From: Rotaria socialis
Taxonomy: Eukaryota; Rotifera; Eurotatoria; Philodinida; Philodinidae
Reading direction: 5' to 3'
DNA length: 64,000 bases
NCBI GenBank assembly: GCA_905331475.1
Contig: CAJNYU010002318.1
Coordinates: 1 to 64,000, forward strand
Each line of letters starts with the position of its first letter. Within the stretch, counting starts at the first letter, position 1. Under the pieces are notes generated by a model. That model was not told the DNA's origin and searched no databases. It worked only from the letters and a program-made list of their open reading frames with translations. This document shows, piece after piece, positions 32,489 through 43,061 of this stretch. Both the position numbers and the translations under genes were made by a program.

Positions 32489-34108
32489 CGGAGTACTTTT
32501 GATACGCCGAGACAAGTATGAATAAATGAAAGAATAAAAGGAACTAATCGCATGAATGAATATACTCTTTTAGTCAAGCGTAGTCTATAAATATGTGTTT
32601 TTACTTTTTCTTTTCTGTTTTTTTCTTATTAAAAACACATTTTTGAAGTTTTGTTACATTCGTCCTATTTGCATCGTGTGTGCGAATCGTTAGAAAGAAA
32701 GTAATCGCCTTGAATACATATTTTAGAGCAACTTTCAAAAACATTTTACTTTTTTTTAGGGGTTGTATTTCATAAATAATTAGTAATATGTACATATTTT
32801 TATCTTCAGAAAAAAGCAAAATTGCAATGAAGTACATTTTATAAAATACGAATAAAAAGGTGTAGGTCTATTTAGATATTTGCACCTTTGCAAAGAAAAT
32901 ATTATATTGATAATTATGCATTTACTTCTTATTTCTGAGTATAAAAATTTTATCTTATAATATGAAACGAACTTTTTATTTCAGTTACACTACATTCAAA
33001 TCAGAACAAGTTAGAGTAGGATATCCAAAGTAAACAAAAGTTTCAAGTATGAAACAACAATTTAATTAATAGCCTAGAGGTTTACAGTTCTCTCTCAAAA
33101 GCAAAATCTATTTCTTTCATTTGCAGTGTGATTTGCTTTCTTATCAAAACAAACTATTTTCTATATCTCAATTGGATCTGTTCCAGATTGAAATCTATCT
33201 TCAAAATAACAGTTTTCGTTTTTTCGAAAACAAAAATAAATTACATACATATAGTTTTTATGAAACTTAGTACTGCGTATCTGTTTAATTGTGTTTACAT
33301 CATAACTTACGTGGAATTGACAAATATATGATATGATCACTTACCTTTGATTCACAAAATACTGTTCAAAAACGAAGTTTGAATGGTGATAGTGGCAGTT
33401 TCATACCCATATTTCTTGAGAATGTCTTTTGAATATTTCTATAAAATATTGTTTCGAATTTCGCAAGAAAACTTGTGTGAACTTCTTTATATATCCCTTC
33501 AATGTTTTTCATTACTATATGTCAATCTTTTTCACTTCTGCATCGATATTCATCTGATATCTTGTCGAAATATTACACACACTTTTCTAGAGTCACCTAT
33601 GTGAGGAAAAGTGCATCCTCTATCTACGATTTTGAACAAGAAAATACTAGTTTGTAACAGTACTCCTCTTAATATATGAATACCTCCAATATCATCAGAC
33701 AAAAATCCGTTAACAATATTGCTGTGTACACAATCGATTTTATTACGGATAAAATAGGTTTGTTGTATTATTAAAAGTTGACAGAAAACAAAGGTACGTC
33801 TTTACTTAATTAGATTCTTCAGTATTGTGTTAATAATTTGAATGATTTACAATAATATCGTGTTTTTCTCTTTCAATTACACTCTTGAATTCATATTTCA
33901 AGCAGTTAGTTTATATGAACTTTTCCCTCATTGTCATTATCAATGAATGCTGGATCTTATTCGTATACTAGAAAACACAGAAATATTACAATTTGACTAA
34001 TTGGATCACTTTTAAATAAGAACAGAGAATTATGTCGTTGATTAACTTTTAAATTTAGCTTTTTATTCAAAAATGACCTAAAGTCTTCAAGAATATTAGT
34101 CATCCAGT
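32489..34108. other. Non-coding, no gene seen
   Basis: Spacer upstream of the carboxypeptidase gene and downstream of family copy 1. The open frames in it are AT-rich and featureless. Confidence 0.5.
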
Positions 34109-35416
34109 TTATTGAATACTATGCAGAAGTACACTATCCGTGGTCACTATAACTAGTTTATTTCCCTCAAATAGGGTAGCACGATACGGTCTTGGGTAAT
34201 AATGAAGTATTGTTTTTATTTCACCATCTTTTGTGATCTGCAACATTTGTTCAGTCTCATAGTCTACAATAAGCCATTCATTGCAAGTCAGTGCACAACA
34301 CCGAAAAGGTATTGTTTTGACACATGTTACATCAAGTGGAATCGACCAGATGTAATCCAAGTTGCTTGCAGATCTAAGTTCGATACGTAGTGATTTCTTA
34401 ATATCATTCATAATCATCAGAGCAAGATTTTCATTCTTATAAACAATACCATCGATATAATTATCCTTGGTACATGTAATAGGAGATTTCCATTTCTTAA
34501 TCGATTTCATTGTTGGTACTAAGGCAAATTCTACAATTGAAGAACCCAATTCATTAGTGCTAACAAAGAGAACTGTGTCTGAACATGTACAGGATAACCA
34601 ATCTCCTTCCCTAATTGCCTTCACCTCATTAATTGACATTGTATTTTCACTAATGAGAAAGATGGTCTTTCTCCCAAGAACAATAAACTGGTCTAATGTT
34701 GACGACCAGCACATGTCTTGAATATCGAGCTGATTCCACAAGACTTGATTTACTTTGTTCATCTCCCGATCGAATAAACATAAATTCGGATTCAAATGTA
34801 ATAATAAGTGTTGGTCATTGTCAGCTAATGATAGAAAGCTGTCCTCTGGGCGATCTATAGTTCTATAGGCCCGCGAGAGAGTCGATAAATCAAGCTCATG
34901 TTCAGTCGTTTTCTGAATAACAACGAATGAGTCGTCTATTACTAACGGGCGAGTATCGATCGTAAAGCATATTTGTTCAATCTTATTCATTTCAATTTTC
35001 AGATGCGCTATAGATGAGTTCAATGAATCGATATCTTTGCGAGTTGTTTCTTGTGCATTAATACGATCAGCTATTTTTAAACTTATTTCATTTAGTTGTT
35101 TTCTATGTTGTTCGACTTTTTCGTTAATAAGTTGATCGATCTCTTGACATTTCCTTTCAAAGAAATAATTGATCTTCTTGAAACAATCGTCACGCCATTG
35201 TTGAAGCTTTTGATGGTGGTTGCTAGTAATGTTCTGAATATTCAGTGTGCTGAGACGATTGCCAAGTGCATTAATTTCATCAGTGAAAGGGTTCAATTCG
35301 GCGACAAGTAACGCATTATGTTCACTTAAATGTTGTAAACACAGATTTTTCTGACAGCAATCACACAAGCCACGTGATGTGCGAGCGCATTTGTTTATCG
35401 GGCAGAGTTGAGACAT
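34109..35416 (-). CDS. Zinc-finger/coiled-coil/propeller-like protein, family copy 1 (435 aa)
   Basis: First of six relatives in the window. Intronless; ATG at 35414-35416. The N-terminal ~33 residues form a B-box/AN1-like zinc finger with spacing C-x4-C-x7-C-x2-C-x4-C-x2-H-x3-H (C5, C10, C18, C21, C26, H29, H33). A long charged coiled coil follows (about residues 55-150; QKLQQWRDDCFKKI, KVEQHRKQLNEI). The C-terminal ~230 residues have repeated beta-strand blocks of propeller type (WLSCTCSDTVLFVST, LRIELRSASNLDYIWSI, EWLIVDYETEQMLQITKDG). The layout is like a RING-less TRIM-type protein with an NHL- or WD-like sensor, but I cannot assign a named family. It sits head-to-head with copy 2, about 1.2 kb apart. 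The first ~195 residues are almost identical to copy 2 while the rest is closer to copy 3. Confidence 0.8.
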   Translation of the reverse strand: MSQLCPINKCARTSRGLCDCCQKNLCLQHLSEHNALLVAELNPFTDEINALGNRLSTLNIQNITSNHHQKLQQWRDDCFKKINYFFERKCQEIDQLINEKVEQHRKQLNEISLKIADRINAQETTRKDIDSLNSSIAHLKIEMNKIEQICFTIDTRPLVIDDSFVVIQKTTEHELDLSTLSRAYRTIDRPEDSFLSLADNDQHLLLHLNPNLCLFDREMNKVNQVLWNQLDIQDMCWSSTLDQFIVLGRKTIFLISENTMSINEVKAIREGDWLSCTCSDTVLFVSTNELGSSIVEFALVPTMKSIKKWKSPITCTKDNYIDGIVYKNENLALMIMNDIKKSLRIELRSASNLDYIWSIPLDVTCVKTIPFRCCALTCNEWLIVDYETEQMLQITKDGEIKTILHYYPRPYRATLFEGNKLVIVTTDSVLLHSIQ

Positions 35417-36627
35417 GTGATCAAAATATCAGAGTTGGAAGAAAAAACAAAATGTCTTGTTTTTTTCTCAAGTTAAAATATTTATTTGCTCAAGATAATG
35501 GGAATAGCTTATGCTATTGTATTGCGAAAGTTAGGTTGTGTATATTGTTACCTTTAAATTCGAATAAAAGATGTCGCATGAATAAAGGTTTGCAACGAAT
35601 CTTATGAATAATGATGTGAAATTAAGCATTTATCTGCCGATCGAAAATCTATTTTTTCTCGAAGATATGATTAAAAGAGGATTATATTTTCATTCTGTGG
35701 AGAATTGAAGTGACTATGGTAGAAGAAGCTGTATGCACGTTGACAGCCACATGTTTGCAACATATGTCAATTTAACTATGTGCAAAGTAACTATCAATCC
35801 ATTGATGATGTAAAAAAATAGAGTTTCTAGTTACAGTTAATTCTCTAATTTTTCAAAAAATAATTCTGTTTTATATCACGCATAAACAGGAGAGATCAGT
35901 TCAGAAACGCAAACATGCATACTTGTGCACTGTTTTAATGATTGCATGTCTATTTTGATGAGTATTAGCCCTAATTAAACAGAAGAGATCGATATAATCC
36001 TTTACTTTAGTTAAAATAGCAGTTAAGAATATCATAAGAGCAACCAAAATTTTGAAACAGACCTAATTTAAAATATTGAACATAATTTCTTCGTCATGTT
36101 TTTCTTATAGGGATATCAAAGTATGTTATATAATTACTATAAAACATATGTCTAACTAATTCAAGATAAACAGCTGGACTACAGCGATTGACTGATACAA
36201 TATATTATTTTTCTGCATTACATACGCAATAATTTTGTATTTAATAAATCTAAACTATATATTGCATTTTTATTTTCTACTTCGTTAATGAATATTAAAT
36301 TTCAATATCTCTGGCAAAACCTCGAGTTCTTCCGATCACACAAGTTCATTCTGATAAGAATCGATCATTTTGATTTTATCGTGTTTTGAAAAACACTTTA
36401 CTTTCTACTGTGCGACAAATAATCACTTTGAAAGGAAGTATTCATGCAACATATTTTGTCACTGGTAAAAGTTGAAATAAGATATCACCCACTTTGAAGT
36501 ATGCAAAAAAAAACATTTTTTATTTCTCCAGCAAACAAACGTGTTTCTTTAGTAATTCAATCAAAATTCACTCTTTCTTCCTACGGATATTGCCTTAAGG
36601 ACATCAAACGTTTATTGTTTTCAGCGA
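35417..36627. other. Divergent spacer between copies 1 and 2
   Basis: No gene. The stretch at about 36470-36600 resembles the stretch upstream of copy 4 (about 41440-41560), sharing words such as TTTTTATTTCTCCA and ACCCACTTT, so the promoter was part of the duplicated block. Confidence 0.5.
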
Positions 36628-37935
36628 ATGTCTCAATCCTGCCCGATAAACAAATGCGCTCGCACATCACGTGGCTTGTGTGATTGCTGTCAGAAAAATC
36701 TGTGTTTACAACATTTAAGTGAACATAATGCGTTACTTGTCGCCGAATTGAACCCTTTCACTGATGAAATTAATGCACTTGGCAATCGTCTCAGCACACT
36801 GAATATTCAGAACATTACTAGCAACCACCATCAAAAGCTTCAACAATGGCGTGACGATTGTTTCAAGAAGATCAATTATTTCTTTGAAAGGAAATGTCAA
36901 GAGATCGATCAACTTATTAATGAAAAAATCGAGCAACATAGAAAACAACTAAATGAAATAAGTTTAAAAATAGCTGATCGCATTAATGCACAAGAAACAA
37001 CTCGTCAAGATATCGATTCATTGAACTCATCTATAGCGCATCTGAAAACTGAAATGAATAAGATTGAACAAGTATGTTTTACAATCGATACTCGCCCGTT
37101 AGTAATAGACGACTCATTCGTTGTTATTCAGAAAGCGACTGAACATGAGCTTGATTTATCGACTCTCTCGCGGGCCTATAGAACTATAGATCGCCCAAAG
37201 GACAGTTTTCGACCATTAGCTGACAATGATCAACACTTATTATTACATATGAATCCTAATATATGCTTATTCGACCGGCAGATGAACAAATTAAAAGAAA
37301 CTCCATGGAGTCACGGTGCCATTAGGGACATGTGTTGGTCGGCAACATTAAATCGATTTATTGTTCTTGGGACAAATAGTATCTTTCTTATTGAAGAAAA
37401 TATGATATCAATTGATAAGGTGAAGACGATGAACAACCCAGACTGGCTATCGTGTTCATGTTCTGATACACTTCTGTTTGTAAGCACACATGAATGGGCT
37501 TCATCAATTATAGGATTTGCTTTAGTACCAGCGATTACACCGATTAAAGAATGGAAATATCCTCTCACATGTGCCAAAGATGATTTTATCCATGACATCG
37601 TTTATCATAAAGAAAATCTCGTTCTGATGATTAAAAACGATACTAAGAAATCGCTACGCATCGAACTCAGATCCGCAAGTAGCCTTGATTGCATATGGTC
37701 GCTTCCACTTGATATAAAGTGTATCCAAAATATAGCATTTCGGTGTTGTACACTTACTGGTGATGAATGGCTTATTCCAGACTATGAAACTGACCGCTTT
37801 TTTCAGATTACAAAAGATGGTAAAATAAAGAAAATAATTCAATATCATCCAACTCCCTATCATGCTACTGCATTTGGCGAAAATCAACTAGTTGTAGTCA
37901 CTATGAATAGTGTACTTCTGCATACGATTCAATAA
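36628..37935 (+). CDS. Zinc-finger/coiled-coil/propeller-like protein, family copy 2 (435 aa)
   Basis: Same layout as copy 1, with all zinc-finger residues kept (CPINKCARTSRGLCDCCQKN, then CLQH and H). Intronless in the coding part; TTGTTTTCAG just before the ATG could be an acceptor of a 5' UTR intron. From residue 1 to about 195 there are only six or so differences from copy 1. After the shared TIDRP the two diverge abruptly, and copy 2 then resembles pseudogene copy 4 (for example SSIIGFALVPAITPIKEWKY against SSIMIFALVRAIKLCKEWKY). The frame is intact, so it is presumably expressed. The role is unknown; a coiled-coil scaffold with a zinc finger and a binding domain is what the sequence shows. 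Confidence 0.8.
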   Translation: MSQSCPINKCARTSRGLCDCCQKNLCLQHLSEHNALLVAELNPFTDEINALGNRLSTLNIQNITSNHHQKLQQWRDDCFKKINYFFERKCQEIDQLINEKIEQHRKQLNEISLKIADRINAQETTRQDIDSLNSSIAHLKTEMNKIEQVCFTIDTRPLVIDDSFVVIQKATEHELDLSTLSRAYRTIDRPKDSFRPLADNDQHLLLHMNPNICLFDRQMNKLKETPWSHGAIRDMCWSATLNRFIVLGTNSIFLIEENMISIDKVKTMNNPDWLSCSCSDTLLFVSTHEWASSIIGFALVPAITPIKEWKYPLTCAKDDFIHDIVYHKENLVLMIKNDTKKSLRIELRSASSLDCIWSLPLDIKCIQNIAFRCCTLTGDEWLIPDYETDRFFQITKDGKIKKIIQYHPTPYHATAFGENQLVVVTMNSVLLHTIQ

Positions 37936-38066
37936 TAATTATTTTTCTCTACTTTTTCAAAGTTGGTGTGATAATTTCGATCAGTTTTATACTCTTTATG
38001 ATATTTGATCCAAGAACATGAAAAAAAAATAAAACAGAATGTCTGTCAAAAAACATTTTGTGGTGA

Positions 38067-38549
38067 TTAAACTGTATTTATCTGTTGCTGAAATAATAAA
38101 GGAGTCATTTGAGCGAATGTTGGTGTTGCCATAGGTGCTGATTCGTCTGCTTCATCACTCACCGGTGACTAAAACAAAAATTTTAAGGATTGTTAAATCA
38201 CATATATATATATATATTAGTAGTTTCTAGGAGGGAAAAAATCCGATTGTTATCAAACCAACCATTCTCAGTCATGGGCAATCAACTTTACTCTCGTTAA
38301 TTTTTAAAATAGGATCGAATTTTTATAAAATCCTGATTATATAGTGGTCTTTGTGTACAACCACTTCGATTTGCAAGAGTAGTTGCTATTACATCACCAC
38401 TTGTTTCATTTGAGAAATTCTATTTCAAAGAGAAACGTGTAGAAAACTAAAAGTAATATCTCAAACTTACACTAAATGGAAGAGAAATGCTTAATCCTTC
38501 ATTGACATCGTTCGTATCAATTTTTCGAGAAGTCTATTCGTAATAGGAA
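38067..38549 (-). pseudogene. 3' fragment of the WDR18-like gene (duplicate)
   Basis: Three exon-like blocks match the last three exons of the WDR18-like gene at 43062-43459 in order, orientation and intron position. The final block reads SPVSDEADESAPMATPTFAQM, with stop at 38067-38069. The middle block keeps NFSNETSGDVIATTLANRSG. The first has a one-base deletion relative to the parent (GAAAAATT against GCAAAAATT), which shifts the frame. No upstream WD40 exons are present, so this is a truncated duplicate carried along with family copies 1 and 2. Confidence 0.85.
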
Positions 38550-39632
38550 CTACATCAAAGATTAAGAAGATAAAGAAAATAATAATAATAGAATGAAAAC
38601 AATCTTTTACTACATTTGAATTCAGTTCAGGATTAGATTAAAATCGGTGTTGGAAAACATTATAAGGTGTATGTTAACAAGCAATTTAAGCAACATAGTA
38701 AAAATACAATTACTTTTTCTCTATTCAGAGATAGCTCTACATTAAATTGCTATGCACAAAATAATATAATAGTATCAAATGGTCGTGGTATCAGTTCCTA
38801 AGATGAGCGTCGTCATAAGTCAATGGAAAATTCAATCAGAAAGTATTTCATATCAACATTATGAGTTTTGTCATTTTCATGAGGAAAACTAAAGTATCGT
38901 TACATTCTGGACACAAACTTCGAAAAATAAAGAAAAGAATAAAAACCGTTCTCCTGTGTTTGGATTTGAATTATGATAGAGAATATTTCAAGTTTCTAGT
39001 TCCTGCCAGCGTCTTTTGATATTCCTCCCATGTTTTTTATCTTTGTACATCAGTCTGTTTCTCTTCCATATGAATATTCGCATCGCATACTTGTGAACTG
39101 CATTTTGCGTTCAAAATTCTACACTAGAAAGTAATATTTTTTATCTGTACTCTAAAACCTTTTCAATATCTGACTGCATTTGATATCATACATAAAAAAA
39201 AACAATGAAAAAATATTGCGATGCACATAATTAATTTCGCCTCGGATAAGACAGCTTTGCTTTATTGTCAACAGCACACAGAACTGAATACCTGAGACAG
39301 CAAGTGGAAAGTGACTACGTTGTTCGAACCTTCATTATAATTATTATAAAAGCTCAATCATTTAAAATAATATGGTGCCATTTTTGCTTTACATGCAGTC
39401 TCAAATATATATTTAAAGCAAGTAACTAAAAGGAACTTTTTGCTTGTTTTCATTACCAAATAAACTAAGGTTTCTGTTCGGATATAAGAAAAAAAGCAAA
39501 AGCAGAAAATGACTATCGGATCACTCTTAAACAATATCAGACGATTATGATGTTAATTGATGTTAAAGGTCAAATTTTCATTAAAAAATCAGCTGACGTC
39601 TACATCTTAACGAATGTTAGCCATCTAATTTA
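38550..39632. other. Non-coding spacer at the duplication junction
   Basis: No gene seen. The left edge is where similarity to the WDR18-like gene stops, so one breakpoint of the block duplication lies at or near 38550. Confidence 0.45.
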
Positions 39633-40937
39633 TTAAACTCTATGTAGGTTTACATGATCATAAGTCACTACAGCGAGTGTATTTTTGCCAAACAACGTAG
39701 CACGACAAGGGGTTGGACCATATTGAATTGTTTTCTTCATTTTACCATCTTTTGTGATCTGCAACAGGCGTCCAGTTTCATAGTCCACAATAAGCCACTC
39801 ATCACAGGTCAATATGCAGCAATGAAATCCCATACTATGGACACATTTTATATCAAGTGGAATCGACCAGATACAATTAAGGTTACGTGCATACCTCAGT
39901 TCAATGCGTAGCGATTTCTCAATGTTATTCATAGTCATCAAAGCGAGATTTCCGCCATGATAAACAATATCATCGATATCTTCATCTTTGGTACACGTGA
40001 GAGGCGGTTTCCATTCTCTAATGTATTTGATCACTGGTGCTAAAGCAAATTCCATAATCGATGAACCCAATTCATTTGTGCTAACAAATAGAACTGTGTC
40101 TGAACATGTACAGGATAGCCATCGTCGCTCATTGATTGTCTGTACCTCATCAACTGACACTGTATTTTCGTTAAAAAGAAAGATACTATTTACTCCAAGA
40201 ATAACAAATCGATCTAGTGTTCGCGACCAACACATGTCTTGAATGGTACCGTGAGTCCACAAAGTTTGTTTTGTATTTTTGATCTCACGATCAAATAAAC
40301 ATAGATGTGGGTGCCGATGTAGTAATAAGTGTCGAGCATTGCTAGCCAACGATCCAAAGCTTTTCTCTGGACGCTTTATTGTTGTATAAACAACCGGTAG
40401 AGTCGATAGGTCAACTTCATTTTCACTCTTTTTTTGAATAACAACGAATGAGTCATCTATTACTAACGGGCGAGTATCAATCGTAAAACATTGTTGTTCA
40501 ACTTTGTTCATTTGACTTTTCAGATGGCGAATAGCTGAGTTCAATGAATCAATATCTTCACGAGTTGTTTCTTGTGTATTAATGAGATCAGTGATTTTCG
40601 AATGCAAATCATTTAGTTTTTTTCGGTGTTTTTCAACTTTTCCGTTAATAATTTGATCCAGTTCTTGACATTTCTTTTCGAAAAAACAATCAATCTTCTT
40701 ATGGCAATCCTCACGCCATTGTTGAAGCTTTTGACGACCGTTGCTAGTAGTGTTCTGAATACTGAATGTTTTCAGACGATCTCGAAGTGTGTTAATTTCA
40801 TCAGTGAATGGATTCAATTCGGCCACAAGTAAGGCATTATGTTCACTCAAATGTTGTAAACACAGAACTTTCTGGCAGCAATCACATAAGCCACGTGATC
40901 TACGAATACATTTGTTTACCGAGCACGGTTGAGACAT
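39633..40937 (-). CDS. Zinc-finger/coiled-coil/propeller-like protein, family copy 3 (434 aa)
   Basis: Intact third member, same order of zinc finger (CSVNKCIRRSRGLCDCCQKV, CLQH, H), coiled coil and propeller-like C-terminus. Intronless, ATG at 40935-40937. It is clearly more diverged from copies 1 and 2 in the N-terminal half than those are from each other. In the C-terminal half it shares copy 1 diagnostic segments (STNELGSSIMEFAL, CDEWLIVDYETGRLLQITKDG). It lies head-to-head with pseudogene copy 4, about 0.67 kb apart, repeating the copy 1/copy 2 arrangement. Confidence 0.8.
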   Translation of the reverse strand: MSQPCSVNKCIRRSRGLCDCCQKVLCLQHLSEHNALLVAELNPFTDEINTLRDRLKTFSIQNTTSNGRQKLQQWREDCHKKIDCFFEKKCQELDQIINGKVEKHRKKLNDLHSKITDLINTQETTREDIDSLNSAIRHLKSQMNKVEQQCFTIDTRPLVIDDSFVVIQKKSENEVDLSTLPVVYTTIKRPEKSFGSLASNARHLLLHRHPHLCLFDREIKNTKQTLWTHGTIQDMCWSRTLDRFVILGVNSIFLFNENTVSVDEVQTINERRWLSCTCSDTVLFVSTNELGSSIMEFALAPVIKYIREWKPPLTCTKDEDIDDIVYHGGNLALMTMNNIEKSLRIELRYARNLNCIWSIPLDIKCVHSMGFHCCILTCDEWLIVDYETGRLLQITKDGKMKKTIQYGPTPCRATLFGKNTLAVVTYDHVNLHRV

Positions 40938-41603
40938 GTGGTGAAAATATTAAAATTCTGTTGCTCTAAAAATATTCAAAGAAGGAAGAAAGGAGAAATT
41001 CTAAATTTATTATTACAAAAAACTGTCTATTGTAGAAAACAAAACGGACTGTTTTTTGCATTTATACATCGAAAGTGAAGTTATTTTTGTTACCATGAAA
41101 TTTAAAGAAAAAGATGTCGTGGGAATAAGAGTTTAAAAAAGGTTTTTATTAATAATTCAACTGAAATATATTCTTTACCTGATGATCGGATATCTGTTCG
41201 ATTTCGAAGATATCATAAAAAGCGTGTGAAATATGGGTTACCAAGTCAGATGTTTAATTGATTAAGTATTTTTCAGTTAAGAATTAATTCGGCGACGTTG
41301 AAGTCAGCAGCAAAGAATTCGGTGATAATCAGTTAATGCAATGCCCTGCTTCCTACTGCCAGACAAATAACTTCGTACCAATTAAATATTCCACGACACT
41401 TTCATTTAGTGCCTATTAGTACGACATATTTTGCCTCAGTTTCAAGTTGGAAAAAGATCTTACCCACTTTTGTAAGTATGTAAAAACGGCACGCTTTTTA
41501 TTTCTCCAAAAAAATGTTTTTATTTAGTATTAAAACCATAGTTCTCTGATTCTGACTATTCATACTGTCGTTTTGAGCATCAAAATTGTATTGCTTCCAT
41601 CGA
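40938..41603. other. Divergent spacer between copies 3 and 4
   Basis: No gene; contains the promoter-side sequence shared with the copy 1/copy 2 spacer. Confidence 0.45.
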
Positions 41604-42882
41604 ATGTCTCAATCCTGTTCGATACAAAAATATATTCGCGCACCACGTGGTTGCTGTCAGAAAAGTCTGTGTTTGCAACATTCAAGTGAACATAATGCGT
41701 TACTCGTTGGTCAATTGAATTCTTTCACTGATGAAATTAATGCACTTGATGATCGTCTCAGAACACTGAATACTCAGAACACTACTAGCAACTACCATCA
41801 AAAACGTCAACAATGGCGTGACGATTGTCATAAGGAGATCGATTGTTTGCTGGAAAAGAAATGTCAAGATCTTGATCAAGTTATTAACGAAAACGTGGAA
41901 CAACACCGGAAAGAACTAAATAGAATACACTTGAAAATAACTGATCTCACCAATGCACAAGAAGCTACTCGTCAAGATATCGATTCATTGAATGCAACTA
42001 TTCATCCTCTGAAAAGTGAAATGAACAAAATTGAATAAACAGGTTTTACAATTGATACTCGTCCATTAGTAATAGACGAAAAATTCGTGGCTATTAAGAA
42101 AACGACTGAGGATGAACTTGATCTATCGAGTCTGTTGCCTGTCTGTAGAACCATCGATCGTCCAGAGGGAAGTTTTAGATCATTGACGGACAATGACCGA
42201 CACATATCAAAGCACATCAGTCCAAATTTATGTTAATACGATCGCGAGATGAACAAAATAAAAGAAACTTCATCGAAGCACGGTACCATCGATGACATGT
42301 GTTGATCGATAACATCAGAACGATTTATTGTTCTTGGAACGAAAATACGAGGACTATTGGATAAGGTAGTGGCAAGTCAGAAACGACACTGGCTATCGTG
42401 TACATGTTCAGACACAGTTTTATTTGTAAGCACCAATGAATGGGTTTCATCTATTATGATATTCGCTTTAGTACGGGCAATCAAACTGTGTAAAGAATGG
42501 AAATATCCTCTTACATGCACCGAAGAGGAAGGTATTCATGATATTGTTTGTAATAGAGGAAATCTTACTCTAATGATTACGAATGAAATCAAGAAGTTCA
42601 TACGTATTGAACTGAGATCTGCAAGTAGCCTCGATTGCATCTGGTCGATTTCACTTGATATGAAATGTGTCAAAACTATAGCATTTCACTGTTGTGTATT
42701 GACTTGTGATGAATAACTTATTATAGACTATGAAAAGGAGCATCTGTTTCAAATTACAAAAGATGGTAAAAATAAAGAAAATAATTAAATATCATCCAAC
42801 CCCGTACCGCGCTACTCTGTTAGACAGAAATAAACTAGTTATAGTGGCCACGAATAATGTGTTTCTGCATACTATTGAATAA
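41604..42882 (+). pseudogene. Zinc-finger/coiled-coil/propeller-like family copy 4, disabled
   Basis: It starts with ATG at 41604 and can be followed to the family's normal C-terminus at 42882, but is broken many times. In-frame stops occur at about 42036, 42233, 42304 and 42714, and there is a +1 shift in an A-run near 42769. The zinc finger is also damaged: C10 is Tyr and the second Cys pair lost residues (IRAPRGCCQKS). The reading frame between lesions still matches the family well, so inactivation is fairly recent compared with copy 6. By its C-terminal half it is the partner of copy 2. Confidence 0.85.
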
Positions 42883-43061
42883 CAGCAATTTTTCTTTAGT
42901 TTTTCAATAAAAAACTCAAATTAATGAAGATTTATTTTGCATCACTTTTATGATTCTCTAGATTTATGTGTGAATCACGATCAGTTCTATACTTTTAATA
43001 ATATTTTATCAAAGAACACAAAAAAAGATACAAAATATCTGACAAAGGAATTTTCTCAGAA

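Noticed and set aside
34202-35311. Plus-strand open frames opposite family copy 1, and equivalents opposite copies 2-4
   Set aside because: They recur opposite every family copy and simply mirror the conserved coding strand; no independent features.
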